The notes under the pieces are model-generated. The model was not told the origin of the DNA, ran no database searches, and saw only the letters and a program-made list of their open reading frames with translations. This document shows, piece by piece, positions 1 through 4,918 of a stretch of 5,287 bases of DNA. A program made the position numbers and the translations under genes. The stretch is taken from positions 1 through 5,287 of the forward strand of contig JAFGQM010000131.1 of NCBI GenBank assembly GCA_016935655.1, read 5' to 3'. The first letter of the stretch is position 1. The number at the start of each line of letters is the position of its first letter. This stretch comes from Candidatus Altarchaeota archaeon (GTDB lineage: Archaea; Altiarchaeota; Altiarchaeia; JAFGQM01).

Positions 1-1012
1 CGGGGTCTCGCGGCGGGTTCGAAAAGATGTTGTTCCTTATTATGGTGTTCTGTCCTGAGAACTGGATTCCCGAGGTCCTCGAGCCCTTTGCCAGGGCTGG
101 GCTATAGTCAGGGTGGTAACCGAAATAGTTGTCCTCAAAGAGGTTGTACTTCGTGCTGTCGTAATGCGGCTCAGGCAGATATGCCGGGTTGTCCGGCGTC
201 CGCGTATCCACCTTGCAGTCATACACCTCGATCAACTTCTCGGCCATGCCGTTCTCAAACCACGGGTTGGTGAATTTGTTGTTCCTGATTACATTGAAGT
301 TCCCACATCTTATAGCCAGCAGCGCATGTTTCGATATGTTGAATGTGTTGTTCTGTATGATGTTGTAGTTGCTGTCTATTATCTGCAGGCAGTCAAAGGT
401 GGCATTGCGGAATACGTTGTTCATCACCCTACTGTAGTTGACCTCAATGAACCTTGCCGTGCCCTTCGCATCATACAGCGCTTTGTCAAAGACGCAGTTC
501 TTGATGACTATGTTGCTGCAGTTCCTGGCGAATATCCACCCTGCGACATTCCGGATAGTCAGACCATCAATGACTATGTTGTCAACATCCTTCAGGGTTA
601 TGACGCCCCTCGCTATAGACGCCCAGTCGTCGTTGGGGTAACTGGCCTCACCCTCCCCGAGCACGACCTCCTCCCCCCTATAGGACTTGAACACTACTGG
701 GTTCTCGGCCGTCCCGGAGTGCTTGGGCCAGAGCACATCGTTTCCAGTTCCCGCATAAGCATTGTATATGCCACCCCTTATTAGGACCATGTCACCCGCC
801 ACCGCGACTGAGGCAGCCTTTTGCAGGGTGCAGAAGGGATGACTTATATCGTTGTTGTCTCTCGTATACGCATCGCTGCAGCCAGTTTGAAGGCCATTGC
901 CGCCATCGTTGTCGACGTAGAGCGTATTGGCCAGGGCAGACGGGGAGATGATTATTGCTAGGGATATTATCATGAAGCTATAAAACCGGATTTTTTTGTT
1001 ATTTGGGTCCAT
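1..1012 (-). CDS. Secreted right-handed parallel beta-helix surface protein (3' end beyond the window)
   Basis: The reading frame is open from the ATG at 1012 to the left edge: 337 residues with no stop, so the C-terminus is missing. Residues 1-28 form a signal peptide (KKIR, then a hydrophobic run, then a likely cut after SALA), so the protein is exported. Residues 30-84 are an N-terminal module (YVDN, PFCT at 59-62, a GD, then RGGIYN) of the kind that precedes beta-helix domains. From about 140 onward come irregular coils of about 20-25 residues of the type NIVIDGLTIRN, NIVIKNCVF, NIIQNNTFN, NVIRNNKFT and NTIIRNNIF, typical of Beta_helix/NosD-like folds. Many N-x-S/T sequons (NCS, NYS, NAT, NNT, NIS) would allow archaeal N-glycosylation. 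No polysaccharide-lyase catalytic residues can be assigned, so the ligand is unknown. The frame beginning at the nearby ATG at 1020 stops quickly. Met14 (973) is a weaker start because it loses the basic N-region. It follows the 98-residue mini-gene by 35 bp. Confidence 0.88.
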   Translation of the reverse strand, partial: MDPNNKKIRFYSFMIISLAIIISPSALANTLYVDNDGGNGLQTGCSDAYTRDNNDISHPFCTLQKAASVAVAGDMVLIRGGIYNAYAGTGNDVLWPKHSGTAENPVVFKSYRGEEVVLGEGEASYPNDDWASIARGVITLKDVDNIVIDGLTIRNVAGWIFARNCSNIVIKNCVFDKALYDAKGTARFIEVNYSRVMNNVFRNATFDCLQIIDSNYNIIQNNTFNISKHALLAIRCGNFNVIRNNKFTNPWFENGMAEKLIEVYDCKVDTRTPDNPAYLPEPHYDSTKYNLFEDNYFGYHPDYSPALAKGSRTSGIQFSGQNTIIRNNIFSNPPRDP

Positions 1013-1039
1013 GGGGTCATTCTATATTGACTTTTTTCA

Positions 1040-1047
1040 CTTAAAAA
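1040..1047 (-). promoter_or_regulatory. Candidate archaeal TATA box for the beta-helix gene
   Basis: On the minus strand this reads TTTTTAAG and is centred about 32 bp before the ATG at 1012. That places a transcription start within a few bases of the start codon and implies a very short leader. It abuts the TGA stop of the mini-gene (1048-1050). The same octamer occurs before the gene starting at 2290. A-rich sequence is common here, so this is only a candidate. Confidence 0.4.
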
Positions 1048-1344
1048 TCAGCAATTGGTGCCCCATTCGGTTATCACAGCCATTATGTCCGCCAAGTCCA
1101 CGACTGACTTGGGGGGTATCAGTGGCTCATTGTATGCCCCACCCTTTATATAGACCGTATCGCCTGGACCTGCAAGGCTTGCAGCCTGCGCTATGGTGCA
1201 GAAAGGATCGCTTAAGGAACCGGTCCCGCCCCCATCACAATTGTCGTCCACATAATAGTCGGTGGCCAAGGCTGATGGTACAAAGAGTATTAACATTACA
1301 AAGAATAGCCTAGTAAAAAACCTCCAGAGAATGCTGCATTCCAT
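1048..1344 (-). CDS. 98-residue exported mini-protein: beta-helix N-module joined to a dockerin-like C-terminus (possible deletion remnant)
   Basis: Residues 1-27 form a signal peptide (WRFFTR, a hydrophobic stretch, likely cut after SALA). Residues 29-72 (YYVDDNCDG, DPFCT, GPGDTVYIKGGAYN) match the N-terminal module of the neighbouring beta-helix protein, including two aligned cysteines (36 and 49 here, 45 and 61 there). After LIPPKS (75-80), where a beta helix would begin, the protein passes straight to VVDLADIMAVITEWGTNC. That matches the end of the dockerin-like domain encoded at the right edge of the window (NVGLSDIIAIIGLWANSC). The beta-helix body, the first dockerin repeat and the front of the second calcium loop are all absent. 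The frame is intact with a TGA stop, so it may still be expressed. Its start lies 10 bp after the upstream stop, implying co-transcription. Alternatives are a true short exported peptide, a decayed paralogue or an assembly collapse between repeats. An in-frame TGA upstream limits 5' extension; Met17 is a less likely start. Confidence 0.7.
   Translation of the reverse strand: MECSILWRFFTRLFFVMLILFVPSALATDYYVDDNCDGGGTGSLSDPFCTIAQAASLAGPGDTVYIKGGAYNEPLIPPKSVVDLADIMAVITEWGTNC
1092..1112. repeat. 7-bp perfect inverted repeat at the domain junction of the mini-gene
   Basis: CCAAGTC at 1092-1098 and GACTTGG at 1106-1112 are perfect reverse complements around a 7-base spacer. The element lies over the codons for residues 79-84 of the mini-protein, where the beta-helix N-module meets the dockerin-like tail. 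The repeat is seen directly. A link to the rearrangement is inference, since a few such repeats are expected by chance in a window this size. Confidence 0.6.
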
Positions 1345-1354
1345 TGTTATAATC

Positions 1355-2290
1355 TTAATACCTCAATCTCCTCACCAACGGCTCCAGGATCTCCAGGGTC
1401 TCCTCGGGAGGATATGAAAAGTAGATCACCATGCCATCAGAGCCGAAGCCGTCCTGGGAGACAAGAGCGGGATACTTTGAATCGGCAAAACCTATGTTTG
1501 CCAGAAGGCTAGACTGGTAGCTGACCTCCACCTGGGCTATCTTGTCTACTTGCCCGACATCATATGCCCTTTTTACGCCCGTGGTCACCCAATGGTTCCT
1601 GTTGACTATCTCGATCCTTGGCATCTGGACGTTCTTGCTGCCCACGTAGGAGACGCCGAGTTTGTTCTGGAAGTGTACCGCCTTCCTCTCGGCCTCGTCC
1701 CTGAGGAACTTGCAGTCAGAGGTGTTTGAAGCCAGGGTGCAGTTGCATGACGTGAGCGTCTTCTGGTTTATGCAGACAAGGCCCCTGTCCCAGCCGAACT
1801 GCTCCCTGAGGACCCGATCATTGTATTTTACAACACCGTAGGTCCCGGCATCGCCGACCCAAATGAGGTTCCCCCCGGTCCCCACGTACTCCAAGAGGTT
1901 CAGGAGCTTGTCCTTGTCCAGGCGCTTGCAGTCCTCGACTATGATGAGCGAGTAGGGGGAGAGGAAACCCCCGCCAAGGCCTCCCGAGACCTCATTGATG
2001 TTCAACTCCTCTGAGACGAATATGAAGTTCCTGCTCAGCCGCTCCCTCAAGAGTTGCCAGTCGCCGATCGAGTCCTCGCCGTGGATTATCAGTATCATGG
2101 GGGGGCCGAAGACGCGCTCATATAGGTCCAAAAGCCAGTCGCCCACAAGGGGGATGTCCTTGAGGAATATGAAGTGGAAATGCTGCAGGACCAAGAGCAA
2201 CCCTATTATAAGAAACACAGCGACAACCATGTTCACGATAAGCTTCGCCTGGTGTCTGGTCTCCTGTTCAGGTGATGGTGCTGGGTACAT
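1355..2290 (-). CDS. Membrane-anchored protein with a glutamine-amidotransferase-like (Rossmann) ectodomain, function unknown
   Basis: This is a 311-residue protein I cannot assign to a named family. Residues 17-43 form one strong transmembrane helix preceded by a short polar N-terminus; a signal-anchor arrangement with the C-terminal domain outside the cell is likely. The soluble part begins MILIIHGEDSIGDWQLLRERL (65-85) and alternates beta strands and helices (SLIIVEDC, LLNLLEYVGTGGNLIWVGDAGTYG, then GMVIYFSYPPEETLEILEPL near the end). This resembles class-I glutamine-amidotransferase-like or DUF4350-type folds. The position after GGNLIWVG, where a catalytic cysteine might sit in an enzyme, reads DAGTYG, so catalysis looks unlikely. 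A Cys-rich insert at 173-193 (C173, C182, C184, C193) carries two N-x-S/T sequons and may form disulfides outside the cell. The gene precedes the exported mini-gene by 10 bp, suggesting a cell-envelope role. It starts at the first ATG, with a TATA-like element about 29 bp upstream. Confidence 0.82.
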   Translation of the reverse strand: MYPAPSPEQETRHQAKLIVNMVVAVFLIIGLLLVLQHFHFIFLKDIPLVGDWLLDLYERVFGPPMILIIHGEDSIGDWQLLRERLSRNFIFVSEELNINEVSGGLGGGFLSPYSLIIVEDCKRLDKDKLLNLLEYVGTGGNLIWVGDAGTYGVVKYNDRVLREQFGWDRGLVCINQKTLTSCNCTLASNTSDCKFLRDEAERKAVHFQNKLGVSYVGSKNVQMPRIEIVNRNHWVTTGVKRAYDVGQVDKIAQVEVSYQSSLLANIGFADSKYPALVSQDGFGSDGMVIYFSYPPEETLEILEPLVRRLRY

Positions 2291-2314
2291 TTTACCTTAA
2301 ATTACCCCCGGGAG

Positions 2315-2322
2315 CTTAAAAA
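2315..2322 (-). promoter_or_regulatory. Candidate TATA box for the membrane-anchored gene
   Basis: The minus strand reads TTTTTAAG, centred about 29 bp before the ATG at 2290 inside a 37-bp intergenic gap. The spacing suits a transcript starting at or just before the start codon. A weak AAGGT lies about 4 bases before the ATG, too close for a normal Shine-Dalgarno site. The gene may therefore have its own promoter rather than depending on read-through from the PhoU/TrkA-C gene. Confidence 0.45.
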
Positions 2323-2327
2323 GCCCG

Positions 2328-2954
2328 TTAACATATCTTCTTTAGCTTCCCAGAGGCCAGCTTCTTAAGGAACTCCGCATTCTCCTTGCCGCCAGAGGCG
2401 AGTATCACGTCCCCCACCAAGAGCACAAAATCCTTCTTGGGCCTGTAGGTCCATTTACTGCCCCTGCGGATGGCCACTATGTACATGCCAGTACGGGTCG
2501 CCAGCCTCAAATCGAGGAGCGAGTTATTGGCCAGGACTGAGTTCTGCTTTATCTGCGCCTTGAGTATCACCTCGTCTGCCTGTGTTATCATCTCCCTCAG
2601 GAGGGGGTGGTCAGCCTCGCCCCTGAGGACGACGTCCACTATGTCCTTTGCGGCGTCGGATATTATCTCGGCTGCATATGCGACGCGCAGTATGGCTGTC
2701 AAATCCTCTGCGTCCTGCCTGTTGCGCGCGGACAGCATGGTCTTTATCTCTATCTCGTACCTGAGGACGTCCATCTCGGCCTCCAGCTCCACCACTGTAT
2801 CGGCAAGGTCCCTGCTGTTCAGCAGGAGGGCGGAATAGGCCAAGTCCATCATTGCCCCTGAGATATCCTTCATCTCTATGAGTATCTCCTTGGCGCTCTT
2901 TTTCTCCTCAACCAAATCGTCAGAAATCTTCTCGACTGTTTCGATTTCGTCCAT
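2328..2954 (-). CDS. PhoU/TrkA-C domain protein, likely regulator of the adjacent MgtE-type permease
   Basis: The protein has 208 residues and is soluble. Residues about 20-112 are a helical PhoU-like bundle rich in acidic and hydrophobic heptads (KEILIEMKDISGAMMDLAYSALL, then DLADTVVELEAEMDVLRYEIE, then AEDLTAILRVAYAAEIISDAAKDI). Residues about 125-192 are a TrkA-C (RCK-C) domain with the usual pattern: NSLLDLRLATRTGMYIVAIRRG, a basic WTYRPKKDF stretch, and LLVGDVILASG. TrkA-C domains bind ligands or ions and gate transporters. PhoU+TrkA-C proteins are commonly encoded beside MgtE-like permeases in archaea (from memory, COG3273 with COG1824), and here the permease gene lies 31 bp upstream on the same strand. 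The expected role is therefore cytoplasmic control of divalent-cation flux; the ligand cannot be read from the sequence. The ATG at 2954 has no Shine-Dalgarno sequence but has a well-placed TATA box. Confidence 0.9.
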   Translation of the reverse strand: MDEIETVEKISDDLVEEKKSAKEILIEMKDISGAMMDLAYSALLLNSRDLADTVVELEAEMDVLRYEIEIKTMLSARNRQDAEDLTAILRVAYAAEIISDAAKDIVDVVLRGEADHPLLREMITQADEVILKAQIKQNSVLANNSLLDLRLATRTGMYIVAIRRGSKWTYRPKKDFVLLVGDVILASGGKENAEFLKKLASGKLKKIC

Positions 2955-2975
2955 CTTATTTTTTGTTTGTTTAGG

Positions 2976-2983
2976 ATTTAAAA
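2976..2983 (-). promoter_or_regulatory. TATA box for the PhoU/TrkA-C gene
   Basis: The minus strand reads TTTTAAAT, centred about 25 bp before the ATG at 2954. This is the expected archaeal distance if transcription starts at the start codon itself. The 21 bases between box and ATG are A-rich with no Shine-Dalgarno motif, which supports a leaderless mRNA. The box lies 2 bp past the permease stop codon. Confidence 0.55.
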
Positions 2984-2985
2984 GT

Positions 2986-3558
2986 TCATAGTATGAAAAG
3001 GATAAAATCTGCGGACAGGAATAAAAACAATACTGTGAAGACGTCGCCTATGGTCGCAACTGTCGGGGTCAGAACGTTGTCGGGGTCCAGGCCCTTCGAG
3101 GCCGTATAGACTGCGAGAAAGACCGTGAGGAAAGTCAAAAATAGACCTGATATAGTCCCCGCTATCAGGGATATCAGGACCAAAGCCAGGAGATTCACCT
3201 CCTGCAGACCGACGCCGATGGCGACGAAATATGCGCACACTCCCAAGAAGAAAGACAGTGAGATGTTCAGGATTATGGATGCATAGACGTTTTCCTTTAT
3301 GGCCTTGGTTCTGAATATCGAAAGGGAGAAGACGGAGTCTATGGTGCCTAGATGGATCGCCGAGCCTAGTCTGCTCCCCAATGCGCTGCTCACATTCCCC
3401 CTTAAGGAGAGTATGGCAGGCAGGAGTATCAGCAGGCCTGGGATAAGGTTCAGGTGCTCCTGGTAGCTGCTCAGGACCACACCTGCCAAGAGCTCGGCTA
3501 GGACCAGCAGGAACAGAATAGGCGCGCTTTCCTTGAGAATCCTGTTGAAATTCTCCAC
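2986..3558 (-). CDS. MgtE/SLC41-type divalent cation permease, single pore domain
   Basis: The protein has 190 very hydrophobic residues with about five transmembrane helices (about 12-30, 38-55, 92-117, 121-150, 168-190), matching the MgtE integral-membrane domain without the bacterial N-terminal and CBS regulatory domains. Family signatures include LLPAILSLRGN (45-55) followed by SRLGSAIHLG, and GLDPDNVLTPTVATIGD (156-172). The Asp at 172 probably corresponds to the conserved pore aspartate of the last MgtE helix (from memory of MgtE structures). The likely substrate is Mg2+ or another divalent metal at the cytoplasmic membrane. The length is normal for archaeal single-domain homologues, which must dimerise or pair with a second half; no second copy lies in this window. 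The start is GTG: an in-frame TAA lies upstream with no earlier ATG/GTG/TTG after it, and a TATA box sits about 25 bp before the GTG. The downstream PhoU/TrkA-C gene is its probable regulator. Confidence 0.88.
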   Translation of the reverse strand: MENFNRILKESAPILFLLVLAELLAGVVLSSYQEHLNLIPGLLILLPAILSLRGNVSSALGSRLGSAIHLGTIDSVFSLSIFRTKAIKENVYASIILNISLSFFLGVCAYFVAIGVGLQEVNLLALVLISLIAGTISGLFLTFLTVFLAVYTASKGLDPDNVLTPTVATIGDVFTVLFLFLSADFILFIL

Positions 3559-3578
3559 AGGAAAGTTAAGGTTACAGT

Positions 3579-3586
3579 CTAAAAAA
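3579..3586 (-). promoter_or_regulatory. TATA box for the MgtE-type permease gene
   Basis: The minus strand reads TTTTTTAG, centred about 25 bp before the GTG at 3558. This again fits transcription starting at the initiation codon. It lies in the 85-bp divergent intergenic region shared with the HPS-RraA gene and supports GTG as the true start. Confidence 0.5.
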
Positions 3587-3610
3587 GCTTGGAATGTTTT
3601 TTAGCGGGAG

Positions 3611-3620
3611 TATATTTTTA
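3611..3620 (+). promoter_or_regulatory. TATA box for the HPS-RraA fusion gene
   Basis: TATATTTTTA is centred about 28 bp before the ATG at 3644 but only about 20 bp before the ATG at 3635. An archaeal TATA box works about 25-27 bp from the transcription start, so the second ATG is favoured. The purine-rich GCGGGAG just upstream could serve as a BRE. The box lies about 25 bp from the oppositely directed permease box, so both polymerases would load within one short region. Confidence 0.55.
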
Positions 3621-3643
3621 TCCGTACTACGTCTATGTGGACT

Positions 3644-4918
3644 ATGAAACCTGTCCTGCAGGTGGCTCTGGATTTCATCGATATGGAGCGCGCGCTCAAG
3701 ATAGCCGAGGAGGTGCAGAAGAGCGTCGACTGGCTGGAGGTAGGTACACCCCTGATAAAATCCGCAGGAATGGACTCGGTTAGAATGATAAAGGAGGCCT
3801 ACCCGAACAAGACCATAGTGGCGGATCTGAAGATAGCCGACGTGGGGGATGTGGAGACCGAGATGGCCGCCAAGAGCGGGGCGGATGTGGTAACAGTACT
3901 GGGGAACGTAGACGACCAGACCATCCTGCACTCCATAGAGGCGTCCAAGAACTACGGGTGCAAGGTCATGGTGGATCTGCTGAACGTACCTGATATCGCA
4001 AAGCGCGCGAAAGAGGCCGAGGAGCTGGGCGCAGACTACGTCATGGTGCACACGGGCATCGACCAGCAGATGGTCGAGAAGGACCTCTTTGGCAGGCTGG
4101 CGGAGGTCTCAAAATCAGTCTCCATACCAGTGGCTGTGGGTGGGGGGATAACGCTGGAAAACGTGGGGGATGCCCTCAAAAACGGCGCCGGCATCATAAT
4201 AGTGGGCGGCACTATCACAAAGTCGCCGAAGGCTTCGGAGGTCGCGGAAAGATTCAAACTCGCCTTAGGGAAGGGCGTCAATTTCAAAACCGAGAAAAAG
4301 GAAAGGGATGTGGTATCACTATTAAGCGAGGTCTCCACGAGCAACCTGAGCGATGCCATGCACAGGAGAGGGGAGATGAACGGCATAGGACCCATAGTCT
4401 TCAAGGGGAAGATTGTGGGAAAGGCTTACACCGTCAGGGCCTACCCCGGCGACTGGTCCAAGACCGTGCAGGCGATAGACAAGGCGGAAAAGGGGGATAT
4501 AATAGTCATAGATGCGCATGCATCCCAGGTAGCCTTGTGGGGCGGGCTGGCCTCCAGGAGCGCTAAAAGCAGGGGCATAGCCGGCCTGGTGATAGACGGG
4601 GCGGTGAGGGACATAGAGGAGATCGAGGAGCTGGGTTTCCCGGTATACGCACGACATGTTTCCCCGACGGCTGGGGAACCAAAAGGGCTCGGAGAACTCA
4701 ATGTCCCGATAAAGTGCGGGGGTGCGGAGATAGAGCCAGGGGATTACATAGTCGCCGACCAAAACGGTGTCGTAGTGATTCCTAAAAAGAGAGCGCTAGA
4801 GATAGCCAACCGCGCGCTATACGTGAAGGAGAAGGAGGACAGGGTGAAAAAGGAGATAGACGAGGGGAAGACGCTTGGCCGGATACTGGAGCTGGGCAAG
4901 TGGGAAAAGGTATGTTAG
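3644..4918 (+). CDS. Bifunctional 3-hexulose-6-phosphate synthase / RraA-like fusion protein
   Basis: The protein has 424 residues. Residues 1-210 are 3-hexulose-6-phosphate synthase (OMP-decarboxylase superfamily TIM barrel), which reversibly joins formaldehyde and ribulose 5-phosphate. In archaea it usually runs in reverse to supply pentose phosphates. Expected catalytic residues are present: D10 in LQVALD, E32 in EVGTP, D61/K63/D66 in ADLKIAD, and H136 in VHTGID. AVGGGIT and IIVGGTI form the phosphate-binding loops. After a charged linker, residues 226-385 are RraA-like (TSNLSDAMHRRG, VRAYPGDW, ALWGGLASRSA, VIDGAVRD), followed by a charged helical tail. RraA-like domains relate to 4-hydroxy-4-methyl-2-oxoglutarate aldolases; a role in RNase E control is unlikely in archaea. 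The acidic residue expected 21 positions before R322 is glycine (G301), so metal-dependent aldolase chemistry may be altered. The fusion itself is known in archaea. No 6-phospho-3-hexuloisomerase gene is in the window. I chose 3644 over the in-frame ATG at 3635 because of TATA spacing and because family proteins begin close to LQVALD. Confidence 0.92.
   Translation: MKPVLQVALDFIDMERALKIAEEVQKSVDWLEVGTPLIKSAGMDSVRMIKEAYPNKTIVADLKIADVGDVETEMAAKSGADVVTVLGNVDDQTILHSIEASKNYGCKVMVDLLNVPDIAKRAKEAEELGADYVMVHTGIDQQMVEKDLFGRLAEVSKSVSIPVAVGGGITLENVGDALKNGAGIIIVGGTITKSPKASEVAERFKLALGKGVNFKTEKKERDVVSLLSEVSTSNLSDAMHRRGEMNGIGPIVFKGKIVGKAYTVRAYPGDWSKTVQAIDKAEKGDIIVIDAHASQVALWGGLASRSAKSRGIAGLVIDGAVRDIEEIEELGFPVYARHVSPTAGEPKGLGELNVPIKCGGAEIEPGDYIVADQNGVVVIPKKRALEIANRALYVKEKEDRVKKEIDEGKTLGRILELGKWEKVC

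Noticed and set aside
113..784. Long plus-strand open frame (223 codons) at the left end
   Set aside because: It is antisense to the beta-helix gene, whose minus-strand frame is open over the whole region with a signal peptide and regular coils. The plus-strand product has no recognisable domain and a skewed composition.
1319..1324. Perfect GGAGGT Shine-Dalgarno-like sequence on the minus strand inside the mini-gene
   Set aside because: No in-frame start codon lies 5-10 bases downstream (Met17 is 24 bases away). It encodes Trp-Arg in the signal peptide region and is probably coincidental.
2310..2326. Imperfect palindrome GGGAGCTT/AAAAAGCCC between the PhoU/TrkA-C gene and the next gene
   Set aside because: The stem is short and bulged and overlaps the better-supported TATA box. 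Too weak to call as a terminator or operator.
3572..4051. Minus-strand 159-codon open frame
   Set aside because: It lies opposite the HPS domain, whose catalytic motifs are intact. The minus product is low-complexity, rich in His, Leu and Tyr, and matches no family pattern.
4322..4762. Minus-strand 146-codon open frame
   Set aside because: It is a shadow of the RraA-like half of the fusion gene, with no domain or promoter of its own.
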